A stretch of DNA of 64,000 nucleotides from Caprella mutica (lineage: Eukaryota > Arthropoda > Malacostraca > Amphipoda > Caprellidae), in contig CANNZV010000948.1 in NCBI GenBank assembly GCA_947561585.1, positions 186,001 through 250,000 of the forward strand. Direction: 5' to 3'. The translations under genes and the position numbers were made by a program. Numbering within the stretch: the stretch's first letter is position 1; every line of letters begins with the position of its first letter. Below the pieces are notes generated by a model. It saw nothing but the letters and a program-made list of their open reading frames with translations, did no database searches and was not told where the DNA came from. This document shows, piece after piece, positions 42,291-52,272 of the stretch.

Positions 42291-44162
42291 GCATCTATTA
42301 TTTAAATAATTTGCAGTATATAGTGCTTCACCCCAGAATTCCTTATCAATTCCTGAATCAGATAACATACATCTAACTTTTTCCATAATAGTTCTATTAA
42401 ATCTTTCAGCTAACCCATTTTGTTCAGGAGATTTAGGAATAGATTTCTGGTGAATTATACCTTCATTTCGTAAATATGATTCAAACTTATTTGAGGTATA
42501 TTCTCCTCCATTATCTGACTGCAAGGTTTTAATTTTCCTTTCATAAATATTTTCAACCATAGCTTTCCATTCCAAAAACTTCTGAAACACATCACTCTTA
42601 TGGGCAATAACATATATCTAGGAGTATCGAGTAGCATGATCAATAAAGGTCAGAAAATATGAATTATTACCCCTGGAAGTGGGAGTAATTTTCCCACAGA
42701 CATCTGTGTGGATTAAATCAAGAGGTTTACAATTTTTCTTAATGCTTGTAGAAAAAGGTATTTTATGCATTTTCCCATTACAGCAGTGTTCACACACGCC
42801 TTCTATAGCTTTTAATTTACTATCCAGTCCATTTACTGATTTAGTTCGGATCATTTTAGTCAAGTTATCGTTACCTATATGACCGAGCCTTCTGTGCCAT
42901 AGAATGTTTACTTTATTTTGATCAACAGTTACTGCAGCTTTATGAACTAAAGTATTTAGATAATAGAGTTGACCAACCGTACAGTTAGCCTCAGCAATTA
43001 ACTCTTTATTTTCGTTCAAAATTTTACATTTATCATTTTCAAAAATAATAGATTTATTATTACTTGTCATTTTTGACACTGATAGTAGATTAAAAGCTAG
43101 ATTTGGCACATATAGTACATCATTTATTTTACATGTTCTACTTCCACCACCTGGTATATTCACAATAACAGAAACATTTCCTAGTGAAATAGCTTGTAAG
43201 ACATCTCCATTACCTACTTTAACATTGATAGGTTTGCTAATATTTGCAAAATCTTTACATAAATTTTTATCACCACTCATGTGTGATGAAGAGCCTGAAT
43301 CTATTATCCAAATATTACTGTCGGCATATTTGTTACAAAGAGCGATATCATTAGCATACATTGTGTGATTTAGTTCTATATGACTTACATTTACACCATT
43401 TGGCTGGTTTTGAGTTCTGTTATTTTGAGAATACCGTTTAAATTTAAAGCAGTCTTTCTTCAGGTGTCCCAATTTTTTGCAAAAATTGCACTTGATTGAC
43501 TGTTTATTTACTGCAGCATCAATCTGAGTATTTGATAATGCCAATGCATTATTGGATTTAATACTCAACTTTTCAGCTTCTCTCCGGAGTGTGTCAGCTA
43601 CGATAATCCAGGTAGGTATGTCTGTCTGAGCTTCAAGTGCGGTGACAAGCACTTCAAACGGCTCTGGTAGTGATGAAAGGAGACAAATAACTTTATCCTC
43701 TTCACTGATCACTTGATCTAACAAGGCAAGCTCTTGAAAAACTTCAGTTAGTTCTTTCAAGTGGGAGTTGAGTAGTTCGGGAGACTTCAATTTTAAGTTG
43801 TAGAGCTTCTTCTTCAGACGAAATTTGTTAGCCCACGTGTTTTTCTGAAACGTTTCTTGAAGGGTGGTCCAGACAGCTTGTGGATCCGTGGGTTGTCCAA
43901 CTAAGTACAATTGATCCGGAGAAATAGATAGTACTATATCAGCAAGAGTTTTATTCTTGTTATTCGCATAGGCAGCTTTAACATCAGTTGAAGCGGAATC
44001 TATTGGAACTGGTTTAGTTCCATCTGCAAAATCCATCAGTTTCTCTCTTAAGAGATACATCTGCATCTGTATCCTCCATGTGGGGTAATTATTTCCGTCT
44101 AGGGGAACAATCCCCGGTAACTTATTTGAAGACATGTTTTCAAAGTATTTATTATCATTCAA
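42291..44162 (-). pseudogene. Copia gag-protease-integrase, 5' part
   Basis: ATG at 44162. The first ~220 residues are a copia-type gag (UBN2-like region) with one zinc knuckle CNFCKKLGHLKKDC. Next is the aspartic protease active site WIIDSGSSSHMSG. The integrase zinc region follows (WHRRLGHIGNDNL ... CEHCCNGK), then the catalytic core (HTDVCG, LQSDNGGEY, SPEQNGLAERFNRT). A TAG at 42618-42620 interrupts the core after DHATRYS; the frame resumes directly downstream and runs into the insertion at 42290. It continues beyond the insertion at 33527. It would encode the capsid and processing/integration enzymes if intact. Confidence 0.9.
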
Positions 44163-44620
44163 TACTTAACAAACATAAACCAACAAAGCAGTTAAATTGA
44201 TTTACTTGTTTAACTGAATTTATGTTTTAAAATTATTCTAATTCATAAGAATAACTTCACTGAATATAATTATTAATATTCAATTGGAACAGCAACACTA
44301 GTCTTAGTTCGCAAGAACCTTTTGTTGAAAGACTGTTTACCAAAGGGTAAGGTCACAGATTTAAAGGTAATTTGTGACCTCTCTTGACACCTCTTCCGCA
44401 CAAATACTAAATAATTATATTATAAAAACAAGTACATTTTTCGCTAGAGCAATCAATATAATTGACCTCATTAGCGCGTTAACACGATATGCTTACACAA
44501 GCGTTCGTGCGTATATGTTTCATATAGTTTAACACTTTTTCACTGCACTTAGTTTTTATTGATTACTATAATAGACTTCTAACTTGTTTAAACATAATTT
44601 GATTTATAAACTCTTATCGT

Positions 44621-44637
44621 TCACTGGGCCCATAACC
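44621..44637 (-). promoter_or_regulatory. Copia primer-binding site (initiator-tRNA-Met half molecule)
   Basis: The minus strand reads GGTTATGGGCCCAGTGA immediately after the 5' LTR. It is complementary to the anticodon arm of initiator tRNA-Met (CTGGGCCCATAACC), the unusual internal-primer mode known for Drosophila copia. Confidence 0.85.
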
Positions 44638-44842
44638 TGTTTGAATTAGGTTAAATTACAGTGGGTTAACAACGTTAAGACATAGAGTTTATTTGAAGAG
44701 TAATATGTTATACAATTAGAAGTCTATTTAGAGAGATGAGGGAATCACATCTCTCTCTGAGTAATGTAAAAGACAGACTGCCTTAAGGATCTACATGCGG
44801 TGTTATTCAACACGCGCCGGAAATGTAATGGACTTTAGACCT
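44638..44842 (-). repeat. Copia 5' LTR, part 1
   Basis: Starts TGTTTGAATTAGG and runs to GACCT, where the gypsy-like element inserted. Confidence 0.9.
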
Positions 44843-45074
44843 TGTGGATTTGTGTTGCGTTTTTCTTATGCGGTCGTGTCAGAGATTCGGCGTTTTTCGC
44901 AGTTCTCTCGCTGTCGTCATTGAGTGTGGTTGTTATGTGTTGTACTCCGGAGTCATAGGTGGTCGTTTGTCATTTTGGTTGTGAAGTTCGAAGTTTTGTT
45001 GTCATCTGATATGAAAGTGATACGTTGAACAGAGAAAACTAACTAAGGTAAGCAAAATCGTAGTTAGAACTACA
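44843..45074 (+). repeat. 5' LTR of gypsy-like element
   Basis: 232 bp, TG...CA. The sequence after it (AGCTATCTAGGCTTTGAG) does not begin with TGG, so the primer tRNA is unclear. Confidence 0.92.
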
Positions 45075-45164
45075 AGCTATCTAGGCTTTGAGTTGAGTAC
45101 AAGTGGTTTGATAAAGATTTCTAGAGTTGTGGTGTGTAGGTAGTCAGTTGTCAGTCTGGTAATA

Positions 45165-45893
45165 ATGGCGCAGAAAATTTCTTCAGATATGATTAAACCA
45201 TATACTGGTGAAGGTGATATTGTTGCCTGGCTTAAAAAAGTAAGTTTAGTTGCAAAACTTCAGAAGGTTAAAGATTTGGCTAGTTTGATACCGCTGTACT
45301 TAGAAGGTAGTGCGCTAGCAGTGTATTTAGAGTTATCTGAAGCTGAGCAAGAGGATGAAACTATAATTCAGAGTAAATTAAAAGAAGCTTTTGCCGATGA
45401 CGCTTTCACTGCATATAAGAAATTAACTGTTCTCAAATGGACGGGTGAGCCTGTAGATGTTTTTGCAACTGAAATAAGAAGATTAGCAGGTTTGGCAAAA
45501 ATGTCTGGAGATGGGCTAACACACTTAGTTAAACTGTCTTTCATTAATGGATTCCCCGATCATATTGGAGTAAGTTTGCAGCAGATGCCTAATGTCCTGA
45601 AAATGGAAATGAGTGACATTCTTGATAAAGCTAGAATTTTAACATCAAAACAACAATACGGAGGGATATCTGCTGTCACATTTAGTAGAAAACCAGACAG
45701 ACCTAATAGTAGTAATGTCCCTATCCCTGAAGGGCCCTCTTCTAATGTTGGCGTATTCAAGGGACAATGTTTTCGCTGCGGTGGACCTCACATGATCCGT
45801 AATTGTAGAGAACAAAGAGTAAGATGTTTTAGGTGTAATGTAGTTGGCCATATTGCCAGTAAGTGTCCAGAAAATAATTCGGGAAACGAGTAG
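45165..45893 (+). CDS. gag: Gag of gypsy-like element
   Basis: 242 residues, ATG at 45165. The N-terminal ~180 residues look like a retrotransposon capsid (YTGEGDIVAWLKKV, helical, VFATEIRRLA). At the C-terminus are two zinc knuckles: CFRCGGPHMIRNC (one residue short in the first spacer) and the canonical CFRCNVVGHIASKC. It would form the virus-like particle and package RNA. The stop TAG (45891-45893) lies four bases after a GGGAAAC heptamer. The pol frame is open from 45878, so gag and pol overlap in the -1 frame. Confidence 0.9.
   Translation: MAQKISSDMIKPYTGEGDIVAWLKKVSLVAKLQKVKDLASLIPLYLEGSALAVYLELSEAEQEDETIIQSKLKEAFADDAFTAYKKLTVLKWTGEPVDVFATEIRRLAGLAKMSGDGLTHLVKLSFINGFPDHIGVSLQQMPNVLKMEMSDILDKARILTSKQQYGGISAVTFSRKPDRPNSSNVPIPEGPSSNVGVFKGQCFRCGGPHMIRNCREQRVRCFRCNVVGHIASKCPENNSGNE
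45881..45887 (+). promoter_or_regulatory. -1 ribosomal frameshift site GGGAAAC
   Basis: In the gag frame it reads tcG GGA AAC, the X-XXY-YYZ layout of a canonical slippery heptamer. It lies inside the gag/pol overlap (45878-45893). A slip of -1 leads straight into pol (next codons CGA GTA GAG). A downstream stimulatory structure is expected but was not folded. Confidence 0.85.
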
Positions 45894-48784
45894 AGGGTAA
45901 CTATTGTGCCACTAGTTACCCTATTAATGTCGAAACATGTTTAGGCAAATTGCCGATGGTAACAGTTATGGTGTTAGGTAAACGTGTTAATGCTTTGGTA
46001 GATACTGGGTGTTCTACTACAGTTATACACTCTAAATGTATTGCTAACTGCATGGAAGTGTCTCTTTGTAGCGGGGATTCTTATATTAAGGCTTTCAATG
46101 ATAATAAGGTTAAATGTAAAAGGGTTAAGGAATTGCTATTTACAATAGGAGGCAAGTCTGTAGTTGTCGAAGGAGTGCTGGTTGTTGAGCAGTTAGTTGA
46201 GGGTGTAGATTTAGTGATGGGAGTTGATTTAATTTATTCGCTTGGTGGAGTTAGGATAAGTAATGGAGCGGTTTCCTTTGATTCGATCGGTGTGGCGTGC
46301 GTAGGTAAATTGATTGAGAAAGGTACTAATGATAATGAAGACTCACAGTTGAGAATTAAAGATTCTGCTTTTAATGCAAGGTTTGATGGTAAACAGTGGA
46401 TTGTTGAGTGGCATTGGAAGACTGAACAGCCAATAAAACTGAAGAATACAATCAGCTGTTATGATAAAGGGTTGATAGGCGACAAGAAAGTTGAATTTGA
46501 AAAGGAAGTGGAGAGGTGGATAGATGAAGGGATATTGGTACTATGGAAGGAAAATGTAAATTCAGGGATTTTACCTTTAATGGCAGTTGAACAGCCTACC
46601 AAAAAAAAAGTAAGGCCAGTTCTGGACTTCAGAGAATTAAATTCGAATATTAAAAATCAAACAGGAGATGATGTAATAGATGTTTGTTGTGAAACTCTGC
46701 GTAATTGGAGACGTGTTGGTGAGAATGTCTCTGTTGTTGATTTGAAATCAGCATATCTGCAATTAAAGATTGAAGAGAAATTACATCACTATCAGTTAGT
46801 AAAGTACAAAGGACGGACGTACTGTCTTACTAGGCTTGGTTTCGGACTGAATTCAGCTCCCCGCATAATGTCTAAGATCTTGAAGCATGTACTTGGCTTA
46901 AATGATCAAATAAAAGATGCGACGAGTTCGTATATAGATGATATCTTAGTTAATGAAGACAGAGTATCTACAGCTGAAGTAATCAAACATCTCAAGAAAT
47001 ATGGGTTGGTGACGAAACCGCCTGAAACTTTAAATGGAGCGGCTGTTCTTGGGTTGAAGTTATCTAAGGTTGGTGATGAAATTGTATTTCATAGGAATAA
47101 TAAGATTCCTGATATTCCTGATCGCCTTACAAGACGAGAACTTTTCTCCATTTGTGGAACATTAATAGGACATTATCCGGTTGCAAAGTGGTTGCGTGTA
47201 GCTAGCAGTTTCATCAAGAGAAGAGCGGAGGGAGCACACTGGGAAGCTTATGTGGGTGATCAAGCAATGTCTATGATTAAGGAGGTCGTTGAAAGAGTTC
47301 ATAAAGCAGACCCTGTAGGAGGTGTTTGGAGTGTGTCTAATGATGATCACTGTATTTTGTGGACAGATGCTAGTAAGATTGCCATAGGGGTTGTGCTAGA
47401 GGTGAATGAGAAGGTTGTCGAAGATGCCGCCTGGCTTAGGAAAAAGGAAGACCTGAATCACATCAATGTATCTGAGTTGGAGGCTGTGCTCAAGGGCATA
47501 AATTTAGCATTAAAATGGGGAGTGACTTCGATTGATTTGAGAGTAGATTCTGCAACAGTTGTGGCTTGGGTGGAGGGTGTACTGAGCGGAGAGAAACGAA
47601 TTCACACTAGAGGTGCGGCGGAAATGCTGATTAAGCGACGATTGGGTAACTTGAAAGAATTGGCTAGCGAATTCAATTTGAAAATTCAGATTTCGTTCAC
47701 TCCTTCTGAAAAGAATAAAGCAGATGAGTTAACAAGGGTCCCGAAGAGGTGGCTAGCGGAGAGATATGAGAGTGGGAGTGAAGATAACATTGCTTATGTA
47801 TGCGTTGAGGCTAGAGAAGCAGTAGCACAAGTTAGGGAGTTACACGAAAATCACCACATGGGTGTTGATCGAACTCATTATTTAGTGAAGAAGGTCATGC
47901 CTTCAGTTTCAAGGGATGTCGTTAAGAACGTTGTTAAAACCTGTCTTAAATGTCAGTCGATTGACCCTGCACCTGTCTCCCATAGCAAAGGTGATCTTGG
48001 AGTGACATTAAACTGGTGCAGACTGGCTATTGATGTGACTCATTACAGGGGGCTTCCTTACTTAACCATGGTTGATTGCGGCCCTGGCCGTTTTGCCATA
48101 TGGAGAGCGATGAGAGTTGAAAATGCACAAGCGATCGTTGCAGAATTAGATAATGTATTTATGGAACGGGGACCAGTGAATGAATTATTGATGGACAACA
48201 GCACAGCTTTTAGATCACAAACTCTAGCGGATATGGCTATTAGATGGAACATAGAATTAGCCTTTAGAGCTGCTTATAGACCCTCGGGGAACGGCATAGT
48301 TGAAAGACACCACAGGACTATAAAAGCAATCTCAGAGAGAGGCTCAATTTCTCCTGTTATGGCAGTATATTGGTACAACAGTACACCAAGATCTGGTCAA
48401 GATGAGGAATCGGTGCCCCAACGGTCTGTGTTTAGCTATGAATGGAGGTATCCGCAAGTGAAACCTGAAAAGATTGTCACTAACCCCATAGATGGTACAA
48501 GCTCTCTGAAGATGGGAGATGAGGTGTGGGTTAAGCCCTACCCTATGCGATGCACTACTCAATGGAATAGAGGCCTTGTCACTGGAATGACAAGCAGCCA
48601 CAACGTTGAGGTGGATGGCATGCCAAGGCATGTGTTAGATATCAGGCCGGTTGTAAATCCAGCTTTGCAGACTGACATTTCGAATGACCAGGAAGGGTCG
48701 AACTCCGGTCAACCAATTGAGAACGCTAGACCAAGTAGGAAGACAAGAACGCCTGTGTGGATGAGTGATTATGTTCCTGAATGA
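45887..48784 (+). CDS. pol: Pol of gypsy-like element: protease, RT, RNase H, integrase
   Basis: About 965 residues entered by -1 frameshift from gag; there is no ATG at the start of the frame. Domains in order: aspartic protease with VDTGCSTTVIHS, RT with VLDFRELN, VVDLKSAYLQL and the catalytic SYIDDILV, and RNase H with WTDASKIAIGVV, ELEAVLKGINLA and VDSATVVAWV. The integrase has an HHCC zinc finger (HENHHMG ... CLKCQS) and D,D,E core (AIDVTHY, LMDNSTAF, GNGIVERHHR). All catalytic residues are present. The segment after the RT (FSICGTLIGHYPVAKWLRVA) recalls an atypical gypsy lineage seen in several invertebrates; I cannot assign the clade. Confidence 0.9.
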   Translation, partial: RVEGNYCATSYPINVETCLGKLPMVTVMVLGKRVNALVDTGCSTTVIHSKCIANCMEVSLCSGDSYIKAFNDNKVKCKRVKELLFTIGGKSVVVEGVLVVEQLVEGVDLVMGVDLIYSLGGVRISNGAVSFDSIGVACVGKLIEKGTNDNEDSQLRIKDSAFNARFDGKQWIVEWHWKTEQPIKLKNTISCYDKGLIGDKKVEFEKEVERWIDEGILVLWKENVNSGILPLMAVEQPTKKKVRPVLDFRELNSNIKNQTGDDVIDVCCETLRNWRRVGENVSVVDLKSAYLQLKIEEKLHHYQLVKYKGRTYCLTRLGFGLNSAPRIMSKILKHVLGLNDQIKDATSSYIDDILVNEDRVSTAEVIKHLKKYGLVTKPPETLNGAAVLGLKLSKVGDEIVFHRNNKIPDIPDRLTRRELFSICGTLIGHYPVAKWLRVASSFIKRRAEGAHWEAYVGDQAMSMIKEVVERVHKADPVGGVWSVSNDDHCILWTDASKIAIGVVLEVNEKVVEDAAWLRKKEDLNHINVSELEAVLKGINLALKWGVTSIDLRVDSATVVAWVEGVLSGEKRIHTRGAAEMLIKRRLGNLKELASEFNLKIQISFTPSEKNKADELTRVPKRWLAERYESGSEDNIAYVCVEAREAVAQVRELHENHHMGVDRTHYLVKKVMPSVSRDVVKNVVKTCLKCQSIDPAPVSHSKGDLGVTLNWCRLAIDVTHYRGLPYLTMVDCGPGRFAIWRAMRVENAQAIVAELDNVFMERGPVNELLMDNSTAFRSQTLADMAIRWNIELAFRAAYRPSGNGIVERHHRTIKAISERGSISPVMAVYWYNSTPRSGQDEESVPQRSVFSYEWRYPQVKPEKIVTNPIDGTSSLKMGDEVWVKPYPMRCTTQWNRGLVTGMTSSHNVEVDGMPRHVLDIRPVVNPALQTDISNDQEGSNSGQPIENARPSRKTRTPVWMSDYVPE

Positions 48785-48987
48785 AATTGTGATGGCACTC
48801 GATAAATTTTTTTTGTAGGTTTGTTAGTTTAATTGTTTGAAAGTTTTATGTTGATAGTTTAGTCGAAAATTATATTGAACCGTTAAGGTTAATTCGTAGA
48901 GTTATAAATATAGAACTAGTTAGAATGCTTTTTTTTTATATATATGTATGTAGTTATATACATATCTAATTAAGTCAGTGATCTTGA

Positions 48988-49000
48988 GATCAGGGGAGGA
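48988..49000 (+). promoter_or_regulatory. Polypurine tract of gypsy-like element
   Basis: GATCAGGGGAGGA directly precedes the 3' LTR. Confidence 0.85.
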
Positions 49001-49232
49001 TGTGGATTTGTGTTGCGTTTTTCTTATGCGGTCGTGTCAGAGATTCGGCGTTTTTCGCAGTTCTCTCGCTGTCGTCATTGAGTGTGGTTGTTATGTGTTG
49101 TACTCCGGAGTCATAGGTGGTCGTTTGTCATTTTGGTTGTGAAGTTCGAAGTTTTGTTGTCATCTGATATGAAAGTGATACGTTGAACAGAGAAAACTAA
49201 CTAAGGTAAGCAAAATCGTAGTTAGAACTACA
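49001..49232 (+). repeat. 3' LTR of gypsy-like element
   Basis: Identical to 44843-45074 as read. Confidence 0.92.
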
Positions 49233-49237
49233 GACCT

Positions 49238-49371
49238 TAAGTCCGTTTCTCATAAAAGTAATACATTGTTATTTAAACAATAGGTAATTTAATATAGCTG
49301 AGCTAGTCTAACAGGAAGTTAACATTAAACATATAACGAGTGTGTAATACATTTAAACTAAAATTTCAACA
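49238..49371 (-). repeat. Copia 5' LTR, part 2
   Basis: Continues the interrupted LTR (TAAGTCCGTTTCTCATAAAAG...) to TTTCAACA, then target duplication GTTTT. Confidence 0.9.
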
Positions 49372-49376
49372 GTTTT

Positions 49377-49435
49377 CTCACTGGAGTTTTCCACCTGGGA
49401 GTTTGCTCCCATTGAGAGTTTTCCTGGAACCTATT
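49377..49435. repeat. GGAGTTTTCC repeat at copia insertion site (right)
   Basis: Continues 31030-31108. Confidence 0.7.
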
Positions 49436-49799
49436 ACATCATATGTAAAACGACAAATTTGAAGTATATCCTTGGAAGTTTGGATGTTTTCGTTTCATTC
49501 ATTATGTGATTCAAAACTGTTTATATATCGAGATTTAACGTGTTGATGAATTGGTCAATCGGAAATTAGCGTCACTCCTTATTTACTCTGCTCTTATTCA
49601 TAAGATGCGAGCCTGCAAGATATTAAATTGACTGCATGCTCACTTTTTATCTATTAGGAATCATTGTGAATTGGTAAATGTTTGTTGTAGAGCTGCATAA
49701 CTTTAGTTCCTGGAGTAACTCAGAGTAGTGTACCTACCTCATTCTTGTACAATTCTACATGTAAAATTTTACCAAATATATATCAAATATAATTTTATT

Positions 49800-50290
49800 C
49801 TCTCTACTTCACAACAAGCTCATCATCAAGCGGTGTCAATTACAAGTTCATCACCAAGGAAGTCAATTACAAGTTCCCCAATAAGCAGAGCCATTTACAA
49901 GTTCCATACCAAGCAGTGTCATTTACAAGTTCCTCACCAAACAGTGTCAAATAAAAGCTCACAATCAAGCAGTGCAATTAACAAGTTCCTCACCAATCAA
50001 CGTCATATACAAGTTCTTCACCAAACAGTGACCTTTTCAAGTTCCTCACCAAACAGTGTCAATTGAAAGTACCTCAGCAAGAAGTGTACATTACAATTTC
50101 CTCAGAAAGCAGTGTCATATATATTATATGATTTCCTCAGGAATCAGTGTCATATTTAATTGCCTCGCCAAGCAGTGTCAATTACAAGTTCCTGAAAAAA
50201 CAGTGTTAATTACAATTATTCTTCAGTATCAGCAAACAGTATCGATTGCAAGTTCATAAGCAGTAAGTGTCAAATACAAGACCCTCAGTT
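49800..50290. repeat. Degenerate ~29-bp repeat ACAAGTTCCTCACCAAGCAGTGTCAATT
   Basis: About sixteen imperfect copies. Open frames across it are artefacts. Confidence 0.85.
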
Positions 50291-51531
50291 TAGCGGTGAC
50301 GAATAACAACAATTTAACAACAATCTTTCCCCTATCATTATCTCATTCGGCATCTCTGTTAGTTTACCGATGTGAATAGGTACTTTTGGTTCTTTAATTT
50401 GATACAATGGCCATCAGCGACATTCTTGTTTGACTTAATGAGTGGATTGATTTGAGTGCCACAAAAATGATAGGAATGAACCAGTGAGTTCTGTAGTGAG
50501 GTAATTTCTGTTCAGCATTTTGAGTAGGTAGATTATATAGTGAAACTATCTAAAATAAATCTTAGATATGTTATGTGTGTTATAGAGGCGTTAATTTGTT
50601 GGATATTATTTTACTTTTAAATCAATATATTAGAGAAAGAATATCACGTGCGAAACTTATATTTTAATGAGCAAATTTTTAAACTATTAAATTATTTTAA
50701 TTGATAACTGTTTTAATTTGTAAAATGTTTTAAATTAATAACATAGAAAATGGTTCACAATACTTCATTTTTAACTATGCATTTATATAATCAATTATAT
50801 GCTAAATTTATGTTAAATTCAATGAATAATTGGTTTCCTTGAAACTTGAATCAATTTTCAATAATATATTCTGTCCCGAGTGCGTTGGGGATTCAAACAC
50901 CAGATGCATGTGATGCTCGATTTATTTAGTGATCTGAAATACAGGAATTTTCTAAGCAAAAGGAATAACAGTTTGAATACACAAATAGAATGATTATACT
51001 TACAGATACAAAGGACTTTGAAAAACATGCTAAATTCAGTAAATTCCAAAAAGTTCAAATTCAGTATTTTTAATGTTTAAGGATGTTTAACCTTAATGTT
51101 TTAATGTTTAACCTTAATCTAACTTTTCAGAATGAGGATCAGATTAAGATCTCAATCCAATTAGATTATGAATTCGACTAAATTGAGATTACCTCTTTTA
51201 AACAAGTAAATTCCAATAATATTATGTGCTATTTAAAATAAATTCTATATGTTTAATGAACAATTAAGCAAACAAAATAATATTTCCCATCCAACTTCCC
51301 CACCAAATTTCACATGAGATTAATGTATTGTTTAGCAACTATTAAAATTTAGGATTACGAAATTCTACCGTCATACATGAAAGGAACAATTCCAAAAAAA
51401 TCTTAAATATTCAAAACTTCACAACTTGTTGCATTTGTAGACAAACTTACTTGATGGTTAGGCTGAGGATTAATTACGGTACATCTGATAGTTATTGGAT
51501 TTTGGTAATTCACTTTAAATTGAAAGGTACA
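50291..51531. other. AT-rich DNA without a recognisable gene
   Basis: Nothing recognised apart from a local AATGTTTAACCTTAATGTTT duplication near 51075-51120. Confidence 0.55.
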
Positions 51532-52045
51532 TGTTACATTATGTCTGCAAAGATGAAATGAAAAATAAACACTGGTTATTCACGATTGCCAACATAACAG
51601 TAGCAACTTCAAACAATATGTAAAGAGAAGAAATTATTTGAGAAAATATATACACAGTATGTACTAAGTTTAATGGTAAATGTCTGAACAAAAATTACGG
51701 TAGACAGAAATTTAAATTTAAACTGAGATGTCACAGCGCCATCTCGATTCACAGGATAGAGCTAGCTAATCAATGATGACATCAATGGATTAAAAATATA
51801 AGTAAAGATAATGTATATTTCAATTAATAGATAAGTTATCCCATACACTAAAGATAAGGCTGCAATTATTTGAAAGTGAAGGCACATCACAAAAATAGTT
51901 CACAATAGAATAGAAGAGCTAGCTACCTAATTTATGAAGAAAGTTAAATGGTGGATGGCGCTAGTTATGGTTCCAATAATGTGTCTATTGTAGTTGAAAA
52001 AAGAGGTTATGAACTTCGAATAGGATTGGATCGCTTACCGCGACA
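51532..52045 (-). repeat. Probable BEL/Pao 3' LTR
   Basis: On the minus strand it starts TGTCGCGGTAAGC right after the polypurine tract. The outer end (TGTTACATTATG on the plus strand at 51532) is chosen only because it gives TG...CA ends. There is no second copy to confirm it. Confidence 0.55.
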
Positions 52046-52056
52046 TTCCCCCCCGG
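52046..52056 (-). promoter_or_regulatory. BEL/Pao polypurine tract
   Basis: Minus strand GGGGGGGAA before TGTCGCGG, preceded by GCGACTCTCGTCGCC. The layout is shared with the minisatellite LTR element at 18116-18145. Confidence 0.75.
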
Positions 52057-52272
52057 CGACGAGAGTCGCAAATATCATACTAGAATAAGTAATAAAATTG
52101 CCCTGAAAACGGTAATAAAACAGACAACATACATCATTATACCAATGAGAAATTATGTTGATAGAATACTAAACAATAATACAAAACACAGAACAATAAT
52201 AAACTCTCAAAAGTAGAGTATATAAGAGAGAGAAACCAGATTGAGGAAGACATCCAGCTTCCCAACTCCACA

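Larger units (their letters stand above)
44843..49232 (+). mobile_element. Intact Ty3/gypsy-like retrotransposon with identical LTRs
   Basis: 4390 bp. 232-bp LTRs (44843-45074, 49001-49232; TGTGGATTTG...AACTACA) appear identical base for base as read. The target duplication GACCT is at 44838-44842 and 49233-49237. A gag frame and a protease-RT-RNase H-integrase frame are both uninterrupted. The pol order (RT before integrase) excludes copia. Identical LTRs and open frames make this the youngest and the only apparently functional autonomous element in the window. Confidence 0.92.
31109..49371 (-). mobile_element. Ty1/copia retrotransposon, twice interrupted
   Basis: LTRs of about 340 bp with TGTT...CAACA ends are flanked by GTTTT (31104-31108 and 49372-49376). 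The order on the minus strand is 5' LTR, primer site, gag, protease, integrase, RT, RNase H, polypurine tract (GTGAGGAGGAG), 3' LTR, i.e. the copia order with integrase before RT. The pol gene is split by the 8.76-kb element 33528-42290 and the 5' LTR by the gypsy-like element 44843-49232. In-frame stops at 42618-42620, near 33393, near 33150 and at 32053 show that it is no longer autonomous. Confidence 0.95.
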
